DNA of 64,000 nucleotides from an uncultured Roseburia sp. (GTDB taxonomy: Bacteria; Bacillota; Clostridia; Lachnospirales; Lachnospiraceae): the NCBI GenBank assembly GCA_947647505.1, contig CANSKO010000010.1:33692-97691 (forward strand). Direction: 5' to 3'. Shown here in pieces: positions 26,517 through 34,817 of the stretch; position 1 is the first letter of the stretch, and every line of letters starts with the position of its first letter. The notes beneath the pieces are model-generated. The model had not been told where the DNA came from. It searched no databases and saw only the letters and a list, made by a program, of their open reading frames with translations. A program made the translations under genes and the position numbers.

Positions 26517-27653
26517 CTATCGATCTATTTTTCGAAACTCGTTGAAATCCTTTGCAATTTCCCGAAAGCACCATAAAATCGTATCAAACGCCCCCGCCTG
26601 ATAAATATGAATCAAAAGCATGCCAAGCGGAATTGCGACAATCATGCCGACCACGCCGGAAAACTGATAGCCCAGGTACATGAAGAACAATGTGGCAAAC
26701 GTATTCATTCCAACCGACTGCCCGATCATCCTGGGCTGGATCAGCTGATGCACCAGAAGCGCCACAACATACAGTATCATCATGCCCGCCGCCGTCATAT
26801 AATTGCCGGAAAAAAATTTAATCGCCGCCCACGGCATAAGAACGGTTCCTGTGCCAAATACGGGAAGCATATCCACAAATGCAATGCCAAATCCAATCAG
26901 CCAGGCATAATTTACCTTCAAAAGCATCAGGCCAATCGTGATTACCACGTAAATCACGCCCATAATTTTAAACTGCGCCTGAAAATAACCGCCGACCGCC
27001 CGAATCACCTGCCCATACATCTGCATTGTTTTTTCCTGAAACGATTCCGGCAAATTCCTTTTGAGCCGCTCTGCCAGCTTATCTCTGTCCGCAATAAAAA
27101 AATACGTGGCCAGAAATCCCATGATTCCGCTGACGAGAAGGTTGGGAAGGCTTTTTGCAAAACCGCTGATCGCATTGACGGTAACGCCGTCCTCGCCGGC
27201 TACCATGCCGCTTAACGTCTCTGCAATCTGATCTCCGATCTGCTCAAACTGAATATCCTGAAACAGCGGAATCTTTCGCATCACGCCCTGCACGCGTTCC
27301 ATCGCCTCAAGAATCTCCACTTCCGCATTTTCAAACATCGTCGGCATATACTCCATAAACCCACGGATGCCCACAATCAGCGCAATCCCAATCCCATAGC
27401 ACAAAAGCACGACCGCTCCAATGACAAGCACAATAATCAGAACCGTGCCATATTTTCGTTTGATTTTAATCCGTTTTTCCAGAAAGCGCACCACCGGATT
27501 GGCAATCAAAGACAAAATAAATCCAACCACAAATGGCATAAAAAACACCACGACGCGCGGAACAATGAAAATCAGAATCAAAAGCAGCGTCAGCGCCCAT
27601 GCAAGATTGCAGAATATTTTCAGATATTTCGTTGACTGTTTCATTTCCAGCAT
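26517..27653 (-). CDS. AI-2E-family transporter
   Basis: The protein has 378 residues and about eight hydrophobic segments arranged as in the TqsA/YdiK/PerM family: an N-terminal pair, a middle soluble helical region (about residues 90-160), then a C-terminal block with FGIAFVDMLPVFGTGTVLMPWA and LIQPRMIGQSVGMNTFATLFFMYLGYQF, the best family motifs. Members export small signals or act as Na+/H+ antiporters, and the substrate cannot be assigned. The ATG at 27651-27653 follows AAAGGAAG. It is the first gene after a perfect TTGACA-17-TAGAAT promoter and probably heads the run EamA, NfeD, MCP-like, patatin. Confidence 0.92.
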   Translation of the reverse strand: MLEMKQSTKYLKIFCNLAWALTLLLILIFIVPRVVVFFMPFVVGFILSLIANPVVRFLEKRIKIKRKYGTVLIIVLVIGAVVLLCYGIGIALIVGIRGFMEYMPTMFENAEVEILEAMERVQGVMRKIPLFQDIQFEQIGDQIAETLSGMVAGEDGVTVNAISGFAKSLPNLLVSGIMGFLATYFFIADRDKLAERLKRNLPESFQEKTMQMYGQVIRAVGGYFQAQFKIMGVIYVVITIGLMLLKVNYAWLIGFGIAFVDMLPVFGTGTVLMPWAAIKFFSGNYMTAAGMMILYVVALLVHQLIQPRMIGQSVGMNTFATLFFMYLGYQFSGVVGMIVAIPLGMLLIHIYQAGAFDTILWCFREIAKDFNEFRKIDR

Positions 27654-27671
27654 CCACTTCCTTTCCGCTCT

Positions 27672-27700
27672 ATTCTATCTCTGTCCCTTTTCCCTGTCAA
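27672..27700 (-). promoter_or_regulatory. Sigma-A promoter of the AI-2E to patatin run
   Basis: On the minus strand TTGACA (27695-27700) and TAGAAT (27672-27677) are 17 bases apart. Confidence 0.8.
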
Positions 27701-27786
27701 TTCTTTCTTATTTCCATTCCGCGCGCATCCAGGGAAGCGTCTGCCCTCCACTTACCTCCCAATTTCAACCACTTGCCGCTTCCCTG

Positions 27787-27815
27787 TTTACAATCCTTTC
27801 GTTTTTCGATACGAT
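27787..27815 (+). promoter_or_regulatory. Sigma-A promoter of the LytTR-LiaF-like pair
   Basis: TTTACA (27787-27792) and TACGAT (27810-27815) are 17 bases apart, about 22 bases before the LytTR start. I could not find a convincing pair of LytTR repeats next to it. Confidence 0.6.
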
Positions 27816-27837
27816 AATCCCGTAAGGGAGTGCCAAC

Positions 27838-28299
27838 ATGAAAATAAGCATTGAATTTGACGCATCACGCACCGAAGAAGAAATCATCATCCGCTGCAAT
27901 CGCCTGACCGAGGAAATCCTTCGGTTACAGGCGGCCATTTCTGACCTTGCGCCCGGCGTTCGGAAGTTTGTCTGCTATCAGGATGACAAAGAATACTATA
28001 TTCCGCTCGATGAAATTCTTTTTTTCGAAACGGAATCCGGCCATATCCGCGCCCATACCAGACATCAGGTGTATAAGACCAGACTTCGGCTTTATGAGCT
28101 GGAAGAGCTGCTTCCCGGCTCTTTTATGCGGGTTTCCAAATCCACGATTCTGAATACGGACCATATCTATTCGATCACAAAGGATCTGACCGCGTCAAGC
28201 ATTGTCGAATTTCAGGGCACGCATAAGCAGGTTTACGTATCCCGTTATTACTACAAGCCGCTAAAATTCAAATTAGAAGAAAAGAGGAATGCATTATGA
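27838..28299 (+). CDS. LytTR-domain DNA-binding regulator
   Basis: The protein has 153 residues. The first 45 residues are helical and lack a receiver domain. The rest is a LytTR domain: YYIPLDEILFFETESGHIRAHT, LRLYELEELLPGSFMRVSKSTILNTDHIYSI, and a final VYVSRYYYKPLKFKL strand-helix. Stand-alone LytTR proteins of this size in Clostridia typically regulate themselves and the membrane protein encoded next to them. Here the stop codon overlaps the next start by four bases (ATGA), so the pair is translationally coupled. The start follows GGGAG. Confidence 0.9.
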   Translation: MKISIEFDASRTEEEIIIRCNRLTEEILRLQAAISDLAPGVRKFVCYQDDKEYYIPLDEILFFETESGHIRAHTRHQVYKTRLRLYELEELLPGSFMRVSKSTILNTDHIYSITKDLTASSIVEFQGTHKQVYVSRYYYKPLKFKLEEKRNAL

Positions 28300-28997
28300 A
28301 AAACCAAAACAGATTATGGGGACTTGTCTTTCTCCTGGCAGCCGTTGTCATATTGCTGCGTAACTTCGGCTTCTTTTATGACTTCAATCTGACGAAGCTT
28401 CTGTTTGCCGCGCTCTTAGTCTGCTGCATGGTAAAAAGCCTTCATCCCCTCAACTTTTATGGCATTTTAATCCCCGCCGCGTTAATCGGCATTTTGTATG
28501 ACGATCTGCTGCACATTACGATGCTGACGCCGTTTCCGCTTCTGGCGGCCGCCGTTTCCGCAAGCATTGGGCTTTCGTTTCTGTTCCCAACGCAGTCTGC
28601 GTATAAACAGGCCGTCGATTTCAACGGTTCTTCGGGCAGCCATACAACACGCAGCAACGAATCCAGCATCCACTTTCAGGTATCGTTTGCCGGAGCGACA
28701 AAATATATCGACGCCGATGATTTTAAGCAGGCCTGGTTCAAATGCACGTTTGGTTCCCTGAAAGCGTACTTTGACCATGCAAAAATCAACGGAGATTCGG
28801 CCGAAATTTATGTGGATAACGCATTTGGCGACACTTCCTTATTCCTGCCCAAAGAATGGAACGTCCATATTACGGTCTCTACCACATTTGCCGACGTCGA
28901 AGAAATCCACAAACCGCCCGTCCCCTTTGACGGCGCGCCCCTCGTCTCCATACAAGGCTCCATCCGGTTTGGCGACTGTAAAATTTATTACATCTGA
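28296..28997 (+). CDS. LiaF-like membrane protein
   Basis: The protein has 233 residues. It has four hydrophobic helices in the first 105 residues (LWGLVFLLAAVVILL, LLFAALLVCCMV, NFYGILIPAALIGIL, FPLLAAAVSASIGLSFLF). A soluble beta-rich C-terminal domain follows, with the LiaF/DUF2154-like pattern FGSLKAYFDHAKINGDSAEIYVDNAFGDTSLFLPKEWNVHI. In LiaF this domain senses cell-envelope stress and restrains a kinase. There is no kinase here; the partner is the LytTR regulator, with which it is coupled. The likely role is a small envelope-sensing module in which the membrane protein controls the regulator, but that is inference from gene order. Confidence 0.85.
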   Translation: MKNQNRLWGLVFLLAAVVILLRNFGFFYDFNLTKLLFAALLVCCMVKSLHPLNFYGILIPAALIGILYDDLLHITMLTPFPLLAAAVSASIGLSFLFPTQSAYKQAVDFNGSSGSHTTRSNESSIHFQVSFAGATKYIDADDFKQAWFKCTFGSLKAYFDHAKINGDSAEIYVDNAFGDTSLFLPKEWNVHITVSTTFADVEEIHKPPVPFDGAPLVSIQGSIRFGDCKIYYI

Positions 28998-29042
28998 CTG
29001 CACAGACAAACAGCTCCTTCTCCGGATGGATGCATCACAGCA

Positions 29043-29080
29043 AAAAGGCGCGAAACAAATCGATTTGTTTCGCGCCTTTT
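29043..29080 (+). terminator. Perfect 38-base palindromic terminator
   Basis: The sequence 29043-29080 equals its own reverse complement: A4, a GC-rich stem, then T4 on either strand. It can stop both the LiaF-like gene (plus) and the tRNA/lysA unit (minus). Confidence 0.85.
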
Positions 29081-29081
29081 A

Positions 29082-29165
29082 TGCCGGCGATGGGACTTGA
29101 ACCCATACGACGTTGCCGCCAACAGATTTTGAGTCTGCCTCGTCTGCCAATTCCGACACGCCGGC
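29082..29165 (-). tRNA. tRNA-Leu (anticodon CAA)
   Basis: The 84-base molecule has an acceptor stem GCCGGCG/CGCCGGC, discriminator A and a D arm with GG. The anticodon stem GCAGA/TCTGT holds the loop CTCAAAA, giving anticodon CAA, which reads UUG. A long variable arm (typical of class II tRNA-Leu) and a GTTCAAGTC T loop follow. CCA is not encoded, because the acceptor end runs directly into the palindromic terminator. lysA lies upstream on the same strand. Confidence 0.95.
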
Positions 29166-29218
29166 GTATCTGTCCGTTTGAACCGGACAAATAGTATGCT
29201 ACCATATTACGGCAGAAA

Positions 29219-30505
29219 TTACAAGCTTTTTTTCATATTTTTGCATTGATCCAATATATCAAAACAGTCAAACGTCGCAAAATAATCCTGCGGCGTCTCT
29301 GCCCGCCGAATCAGCTGAAAGCTTCCGTCTTCTTTCAAAAGGATTTCCGCCGATCTCAGCTTTCCATTATAATTGTATCCCATCGCAAAGCCATGCGCGC
29401 CCGTATCGTGAATGACAAGCAAATCGCCTTTTTCAATTTCAGGCAGCATGCGGTCAACCGCAAATTTATCGTTGTTTTCACAGAGCGAGCCTGTCACGTC
29501 GTATTTATGATCGCAGACCGTATTATCTTTTCCCATCACCGTGATATGGTGATATGCGCCATACATCGCCGGACGCATCAGATTGACTGCACAGGCGTCT
29601 ACGCCAATATATTCTTTGTACGTATGCTTCTCATGCATGGCCCTTGTGACAAGATGCCCGTAAGGGCCCATCATAAAGCGGCCCATTTCCGTATAGATCG
29701 CCACATCTGAAAGCCCCGCCGGAACAAGCGTCTCCTCATAAGCCTTTCGCACGCCCTCGCCGATTTCAAAAATGTCATTTGGCTTCTCATCCGGCGAATA
29801 GGGAATGCCGACGCCGCCGGAAAGATTGATAAAGCGGATGTCGCATCCGGTCGCTTCTTTTAACTCCACAACCGTCTCAAACAATAATTTTGCCAGAATC
29901 GGATAATATTCGTTCGTAATCGTATTGCTGGCCAAAAATGCATGCACGCCAAAATATTTCGCGCCTTTTTCTTTTAGAATGCGAAAGCCGTCAAACAGCT
30001 GCTCTTTCGTAAAGCCATATTTTGCATCGCCCGGATTGTCCATAATGCTGTTGCTGATTTTAAATACTCCGCCCGGATTAAACCGGCAGCTGATCGTCTC
30101 CGGAATGCCGCCTGTCGTCTGTTCCAGAAATTCGATATGCGTAAAATCATCCAGATTGATGATCGCTCCAAGCCTGCTGGCATAGACAAACTCCTCCGCC
30201 GGCGTGTCGTTGGAAGAAAACATGATCTGTTCGCCGGAAAATCCCAGCGCGTCAGACAGCATCAGCTCTGTCATTGAGGAACAGTCCACGCCGCAGCCGC
30301 ACTCTTTTAACAACCGGATCAAAAATGGATTCGGCGTCGCCTTTACCGCAAAATACTCACGGAATCCCTTATTCCACGCAAACGCTTCCCGCACGGCTTT
30401 CGCATTTTTGCGTATACCCGCTTCGTCATACAGATGAAACGGCGTAGGGTATTCTTTTACGATCTCCTGTAATTTTTCATATGTTACAAATGGTTCTTTT
30501 CTCAT
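29219..30505 (-). CDS. lysA: Diaminopimelate decarboxylase-type PLP enzyme
   Basis: The protein has 428 residues and the alanine-racemase fold of Orn/Lys/Arg/DAP decarboxylases (fold type III). The PLP lysine is in FAVKATPNP near the N-terminus. Further group features are GVDCSSMTELMLSDALG, MFSSNDTPAEE, RFNPG, INLSGGVGIPY and CAVNLMRPAMYGAYH. The product would be lysine from meso-diaminopimelate, which fits the DAP-type MurE in this window. The sequence is not closest to textbook LysA: the C-terminal active-site Tyr region reads IHDTGAHGFAMGYNYNG. A related basic-amino-acid decarboxylase remains possible. The ATG uses AAAGGAG. It overlaps the TrmB-like gene by 29 bases. Confidence 0.82.
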   Translation of the reverse strand: MRKEPFVTYEKLQEIVKEYPTPFHLYDEAGIRKNAKAVREAFAWNKGFREYFAVKATPNPFLIRLLKECGCGVDCSSMTELMLSDALGFSGEQIMFSSNDTPAEEFVYASRLGAIINLDDFTHIEFLEQTTGGIPETISCRFNPGGVFKISNSIMDNPGDAKYGFTKEQLFDGFRILKEKGAKYFGVHAFLASNTITNEYYPILAKLLFETVVELKEATGCDIRFINLSGGVGIPYSPDEKPNDIFEIGEGVRKAYEETLVPAGLSDVAIYTEMGRFMMGPYGHLVTRAMHEKHTYKEYIGVDACAVNLMRPAMYGAYHHITVMGKDNTVCDHKYDVTGSLCENNDKFAVDRMLPEIEKGDLLVIHDTGAHGFAMGYNYNGKLRSAEILLKEDGSFQLIRRAETPQDYFATFDCFDILDQCKNMKKSL

Positions 30506-31214
30506 CTTCTGATTCTCCTTTCAGCAGTCGGATTAACCGTATCTCATTGCGCATGGAATCCTTGCATACCTGCACGAAATTCTTCTGGCCGCAATACAGG
30601 CAGACGCTTTCTTCTCCCCTGCCAAATTCGCCCGTCAGCACATAGGAAGAATCCGCAATCAGGCCAATCTGCGCTCCTCTGTCTTTCGTCTGGTACACTG
30701 CGTCGCATGCAAAGACAGCCGGCGCGTCCGTTATCAGCACGACTTTTTTTCCATCCTGCGCCGCCTGCTGCATCTCCCGTTCAAACAGCCGCACAAACGC
30801 CTCCGTCATAGATACATAGACCCGCGCTCTGGCGGAGCAGATCATATTTTTTATCTTATCCCGGATGCGATGATCGCCTGTTATCGTCAGATAGCCTTCC
30901 GCCTCCTGCCTGTGCGCCGGCATCGACGATGCAAGCTGCGCCTTTATCTCTTCCAGTTCCCGTATTTTATTGGAACAGAACTCGTCCACGCAGACGGCGT
31001 AATAGCGCACCGCCGCGCCTTCCTGCGCATAGGCCGCTCCCTTATCCACCAGGCCGGCCAGCGCGCTGTAGGCGTTGGAACGGGAAATGCCCGTCTGCCT
31101 TGCCGCTTCATAGCCGGTCTGCGCCCCATGCCGCACCAGACAAAGATAGACCGACGCTTCCTGTCCCGTCAGCCCAAAGCATTTTAATTTCTCCGTCAAC
31201 CTGCCTGTATCCAT
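30477..31214 (-). CDS. TrmB-family transcriptional regulator
   Basis: The protein has 245 residues. An N-terminal winged helix (FGLTGQEASVYLCLVRHGAQTGYEAARQTGISRSNAYSALAGLVDKG) is followed by a coiled linker and a phospholipase-D-like/TrmB middle domain from about residue 115. The domain shows RDKIKNMICSARARVYVSMT and later GQKNFVQVCKDSMRNEIRLI. TrmB proteins bind sugars or metabolites and mostly repress. Its gene overlaps lysA by 29 bases and is upstream of it, so the two are one unit, and lysine or a precursor is a plausible ligand. The ATG follows GAGGGG. Confidence 0.85.
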   Translation of the reverse strand: MDTGRLTEKLKCFGLTGQEASVYLCLVRHGAQTGYEAARQTGISRSNAYSALAGLVDKGAAYAQEGAAVRYYAVCVDEFCSNKIRELEEIKAQLASSMPAHRQEAEGYLTITGDHRIRDKIKNMICSARARVYVSMTEAFVRLFEREMQQAAQDGKKVVLITDAPAVFACDAVYQTKDRGAQIGLIADSSYVLTGEFGRGEESVCLYCGQKNFVQVCKDSMRNEIRLIRLLKGESEDEKRTICNI

Positions 31215-31232
31215 AACGCCCCTCTTTTTAAG

Positions 31233-31253
31233 TAGTACTTTATAGGAATACTA
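31233..31253 (-). promoter_or_regulatory. Imperfect dyad at the TrmB promoter (candidate operator)
   Basis: TAGTACTT (31233-31240) and AATACTA (31247-31253) form a dyad with a six-base spacer and one mismatch. It overlaps the -10 element, where a bound repressor would block transcription. Confidence 0.4.
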
Positions 31254-31278
31254 TAGCCGTTTTTGTTTTTGATGTCAA
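31250..31278 (-). promoter_or_regulatory. Sigma-A promoter of the TrmB-lysA unit
   Basis: On the minus strand a perfect TTGACA (31273-31278) and TATAGT (31250-31255) are 17 bases apart, about 36 bases before the start codon. Confidence 0.8.
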
Positions 31279-31303
31279 GCGGTCTCCGATTCCTTCCCCT
31301 CCA

Positions 31304-31639
31304 TCAGACAAACACCGTCTGAATCAGAACCATATAAAGAACCGTCCCCGCTCCAATACTCAGCAGATTATTCCGCTTCCAGACATGCAAAACGATCACG
31401 ACCGCAGCCGCAAAAAGCTCCGGCGCCGCATGCGGATATGCAAGCAAATTTACCGCTTTCAGGCAGTAAATCACCAGCATGCCAATCACTGCCGGCGGCA
31501 GCGCGATCCCAAGATATCGAATCAGCGGCGGAATTTCCTTTCCTTTCGGAAACAGAAGAAACGGCAGAACCCTTGTCGCAAACGTGGCAAGCGACACGAC
31601 AACAATAATGCACAGCGATCGCCCTATGCTAATCGGCAT
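31304..31639 (-). CDS. azlD: AzlD-type branched-chain amino acid export subunit
   Basis: The protein has 111 residues and about four hydrophobic helices. FATRVLPFLLFPKGKEIPPLIRYLGIALPPAVIGMLVIYCL is characteristic of AzlD, the small subunit of the AzlCD exporter for branched-chain amino acids and azaleucine. Its start overlaps the end of azlC by 11 bases, so the two subunits are made together. The gene lies just upstream of the lysA regulator promoter, which reads the same way. Confidence 0.92.
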   Translation of the reverse strand: MPISIGRSLCIIVVVSLATFATRVLPFLLFPKGKEIPPLIRYLGIALPPAVIGMLVIYCLKAVNLLAYPHAAPELFAAAVVIVLHVWKRNNLLSIGAGTVLYMVLIQTVFV

Positions 31640-32351
31640 CCAGAACCGCCTCCTTTTCTATATGCGCCCTTCCCAGAACAAGACAGCATAAAATACAGAT
31701 CATAGAAGGCAGCACAAAGCGATCCATGCCAAACGCCACGCGAAGCGCCGCCGTCGAAATAAGGCCGATCAGGGCGGGAATCCGCTTTCCCCCGGCCATC
31801 CACTGTTCCACAAAAATCACAATAAAAAGCGCCGTCATTGCAAAATCAATCCCCTTTGCATTCAGCGGCAGCACGGCCCCCGCGACGGCTCCAATCGCAG
31901 AGCCTGCGATCCAGTACAGATGATCCAGAAATGCAATCGCAAACAAAAACGCATCCTCCGGCACGCCCTTTGGAATCTTCGTCGTGCAAAGCAGCGAATA
32001 CGTTTCATCCGTCAGGGAAAATATCATATACAGCCGCTTCTTCCCCATCCGTCCAAAGCGCTCTAAAAGGGAAAGCCCATAAAACATATGGCGCACGTTC
32101 ACCATAAGCGTCATAAAAATAATATTCCAAAAGCCTGCGCCCGGCACAAAAAAATTGACTGCCAGATACTGCCCGCTTCCGGCGTAAACCAGAACGCTCA
32201 TCAAAATCGCCCACAGGAAATTATATCCTTTTTCCTGAAACATCACGCCAAACGCCGTCCCAATAAACAGATAGCCGGTCAGTACCGGAATCGTATATGG
32301 AAATGCGACGCGAAACGCTTTCGCATACCTGTTTTTTGTCCTTTGTTCCAT
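31629..32351 (-). CDS. azlC: AzlC-type branched-chain amino acid export subunit
   Basis: AzlC is the large subunit of the branched-chain amino acid exporter. I use the ATG at 32349-32351 after GGGGGATG, giving 240 residues. FRVAFPYTIPVLTGYLFIGTAFGVMFQ, YAGSGQYLAVNFF and VNVRHMFYGLSL are family hallmarks, and about six to eight hydrophobic helices are present. Together with azlD it should lower internal Val/Leu/Ile. This may balance the ilvE activity encoded elsewhere in the window, which is inference. It is divergent from the lytic transglycosylase. Confidence 0.93.
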   Translation of the reverse strand: MEQRTKNRYAKAFRVAFPYTIPVLTGYLFIGTAFGVMFQEKGYNFLWAILMSVLVYAGSGQYLAVNFFVPGAGFWNIIFMTLMVNVRHMFYGLSLLERFGRMGKKRLYMIFSLTDETYSLLCTTKIPKGVPEDAFLFAIAFLDHLYWIAGSAIGAVAGAVLPLNAKGIDFAMTALFIVIFVEQWMAGGKRIPALIGLISTAALRVAFGMDRFVLPSMICILCCLVLGRAHIEKEAVLDAD

Positions 32352-32481
32352 TCTGCATCCCCCGTTTCCATCATGCAACACTCTACACCAGCAATTCTAA
32401 AAATTCAATATTTTTTCAAAAAATACTTCTTTTTTGCCCGAAATATGATATAGTAGTAGTAGTTTGGAAGGAGTGTTAGCA

Positions 32482-33279
32482 GTGATTACAAATATTTCAG
32501 CCCTGGACGCCTTAAAGGCCGCCGTATCCGCATCGGACGCCGTTACCCGGCAGTCTGCACAGAATGCGGATTTTTCTTCCTTTTTAAAGACAGACCGGAA
32601 TCTGGAAGAAATCTACGCGGAAGCTTCTCTGACCTATGGCGTATCCACTGAATTGTTAAAAGCCATGACGAAACAGGAATCGAATTTCAATCCGAACGCG
32701 ACGAGCAGAAGCGGCGCGCAGGGACTTATGCAGCTGATGCCGGCGACCGCGGCAGGGCTTGGCGTGACAAATGCCTACGATCCCTACCAGAATATTATGG
32801 GCGGCGCGAAATACATTCGTCAGATGCTGGATAAATACAATGGCAACGTTTCTCTTGCGCTTGCGGCCTACAACGCCGGAAGCAATAACGTGGACAAGTA
32901 CGGCGGCATCCCACCTTTTGCAGAGACGCAGAATTACGTCGCCAAAATTACGCAGTACCTGAATGAAGGCGTCACGCTTCCCGATACGCAGACGGTTTAC
33001 GCCTCCGCAGGTTCCATAGGCGGCAGCCAGACCGTCACATGGCAGGATCTGAATGAATTTGCAGGAGATATCCTGACAGAGATTTTCTCCTATGACGACT
33101 ATATGAAATATCTGTCCTCTCTGGCGGGAGAACAGACCGCGACGCTCTCTTTAACCGTCACCAGTGTCCCGGAAGAGGACGAGGCGCCCGTTCCCGACGG
33201 CTACGCCGCCTATCAGAATCTGTCCAATACGGCGGCGGCCGACGCAATTCCCGTTACGGAATCGGAAAGCAACGCTTAA
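32482..33279 (+). CDS. Lytic transglycosylase (SLT domain) protein
   Basis: The protein has 265 residues. The GTG at 32482 follows GAAGGAG; an in-frame TTG further upstream lies on that site. The SLT fold spans about residues 40-165: AEASLTYGVSTELLKAMTKQESNFNPNA, with the catalytic Glu in KQESNF, then SRSGAQGLMQLMPATAAGLGV and LALAAYNAGSNNVDKYGGIP. It cuts peptidoglycan to leave 1,6-anhydro muropeptides. No signal peptide is visible, and a C-terminal tail rich in Thr and Ala follows the domain. This organisation resembles phage- or secretion-linked SLT proteins, and export could use another route. It ends at a strong terminator. Confidence 0.88.
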   Translation: MITNISALDALKAAVSASDAVTRQSAQNADFSSFLKTDRNLEEIYAEASLTYGVSTELLKAMTKQESNFNPNATSRSGAQGLMQLMPATAAGLGVTNAYDPYQNIMGGAKYIRQMLDKYNGNVSLALAAYNAGSNNVDKYGGIPPFAETQNYVAKITQYLNEGVTLPDTQTVYASAGSIGGSQTVTWQDLNEFAGDILTEIFSYDDYMKYLSSLAGEQTATLSLTVTSVPEEDEAPVPDGYAAYQNLSNTAAADAIPVTESESNA

Positions 33280-33285
33280 TGCAAA

Positions 33286-33340
33286 ACAGCCATCCGGCAT
33301 TTGAAACATTTGTTTCGAAAAACCGGACGGCTGTTTTTTT
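33286..33340 (+). terminator. Intrinsic terminator of the lytic transglycosylase gene
   Basis: ACAGCCATCCGG pairs with CCGGACGGCTGT across a 25-base loop with one mismatch, and seven T follow. It also lies at the end of the convergent ZIP gene. Confidence 0.85.
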
Positions 33341-34106
33341 AAGAAAGCGCAACATCCAATATCATCATAACGATAAAGCCGGCTATAAAGCCCAGCGTGC
33401 CGGATTTATCCTCCTCATCCAGATGCGCTTCCGGAATCAGCTCCTGCACGACGACATAAATCATTGCCCCGGCCGCAAGCGCCAGAAGCAGCGGCATTGC
33501 CGGACGCATGCTGTGCGCAGACAAGGCCGCCAGCACGCCGGATACCGGCTCCACTACAGCAGACATGCTGCCGATCAGAAACGCCCTTCTTTTGGACATG
33601 CCCTCCCGAATCAGCGGCAATGCCACAGCCGTTCCTTCCGGATAGTTCTGAATGCCGATTCCAATCGTCAGCGCAACCGCTCCGGAAAGCAGCGCTTCGT
33701 TTTCCGGTTCCGCCACAGCCAGCGCAAATGCAAGGCCAACGGCCATTCCCTCCGGAATATTATGGGCCGTAATCGCCAGAACCAACATTTTCGCGCTTTT
33801 TCGGACCTTGCCGACGGACCGTTTCTGAATCAGCCGGTCTGCGAGCAAAAGCGCTCCGACGCCGGCTAAAAATCCAGGCGGTATCACCAGATAACTGATC
33901 TGCCCCAGCTCATTTGCCCGCTCCATGCCCGGAATCAAAAGCGACCAGACGGAGGCTGCAATCATGACGCCGCCGGCAAATCCAAGCGTCAGAGCCTCCA
34001 TCCTGTGATCCGTTTTCTCCTTTGCCGCAAATACATTCAGCGCGCCAAGCACGGTAACGCCAAATGTAAAGCACGTTCCTGCAAATGCATATAGGATTCC
34101 CTGCAT
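33339..34106 (-). CDS. ZIP-family metal transporter
   Basis: The protein has 255 residues and about eight hydrophobic helices. The metal-binding helices carry AITAHNIPEGMAVGLAFALA (TM4, with the H-N-x-P-E-G motif) and GIGIQNYPEGTAVALPL (TM5, N-Y-P-E-G). ZIP proteins take up zinc, iron or manganese. This member is of the bacterial GufA/ZupT-like group. The middle histidine-rich loop is short. The start uses AGGTG. No metal-responsive operator is obvious in the 69 bases before it. Confidence 0.92.
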   Translation of the reverse strand: MQGILYAFAGTCFTFGVTVLGALNVFAAKEKTDHRMEALTLGFAGGVMIAASVWSLLIPGMERANELGQISYLVIPPGFLAGVGALLLADRLIQKRSVGKVRKSAKMLVLAITAHNIPEGMAVGLAFALAVAEPENEALLSGAVALTIGIGIQNYPEGTAVALPLIREGMSKRRAFLIGSMSAVVEPVSGVLAALSAHSMRPAMPLLLALAAGAMIYVVVQELIPEAHLDEEDKSGTLGFIAGFIVMMILDVALS

Positions 34107-34175
34107 ATCAAACCATCACCTCATAGTTATATATGCAGCGGTATGGGCATCGGTGCGCATCCCGGCGAAAACGCC

Positions 34176-34817
34176 TTATGCCTTCTGCCGGATGGTCTTC
34201 TCAAACTTTCCACGAAAGAACTGTATCAGCGGCCCGTTGCAGCAGGCGTTGACGATTGTCCCCAGCCCCACAATCTCCCAGACGTTATTTTTGGCCGCCA
34301 GACAAAACGAAATCCCGACCGCCATCACAAGCAGATCCGACATCACTCTTGCCGCACGGAACGAAATTTTCTCTTTCGTATATTTCGTAACAACAAACGC
34401 CACGCTGTCATACGGCGCAATTCCCATATCCGCCGCCATATACAACGCGCAGCCCAAAGAGGCAAACAGCGTCCCAATGGCAAGGAAGAAAATGCGAAGC
34501 GGCATTGTCACCGACAGCCCCATCTGGTCCAGAAACAGCCAGCAGAGAAAATCCGCCGTATATCCTACAAACACCATATTGACAATCGTCCCCGGCCCGA
34601 TGCAGTGGCGCACCGTAAACCAGACGACGACCAGCAAAATCGCATTCACGATCAGCTGCCAGCTGCCAAACGACATGCCAATGCATCCGCTGACGCCAAG
34701 ATTCATACAGGAAAACGGGTCCACGCCAAATCCGCTCATCCGGTATGACGCTACGCACATGCCAATCAAAAGGATTCCCACAAGCATCCTGACAACCCTG
34801 TTGTTTCCCCCTTTCAA
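34176..34817 (-). CDS. YczE/YyaS-type membrane protein
   Basis: The protein has 213 residues and about five to six hydrophobic helices. It has the family pattern MSGFGVDPFSCMNLGVSGCIGMSFGSWQLIVN and later YMAADMGIAPYDSVAFVVTK, which are the two halves of a duplicated G-x-x-P-[FY]-[DS] motif. Function is unknown; relatives are annotated as YitT/YczE transporters. The start is a TTG at 34815-34817 that overlaps the TGA of the alpha-galactosidase gene and is eight bases after AGGTGG. An ATG ten codons later is possible. Position as the last gene of the alpha-galactoside operon suggests a role in sugar handling, though this could be chance. Confidence 0.82.
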   Translation of the reverse strand: MKGGNNRVVRMLVGILLIGMCVASYRMSGFGVDPFSCMNLGVSGCIGMSFGSWQLIVNAILLVVVWFTVRHCIGPGTIVNMVFVGYTADFLCWLFLDQMGLSVTMPLRIFFLAIGTLFASLGCALYMAADMGIAPYDSVAFVVTKYTKEKISFRAARVMSDLLVMAVGISFCLAAKNNVWEIVGLGTIVNACCNGPLIQFFRGKFEKTIRQKA

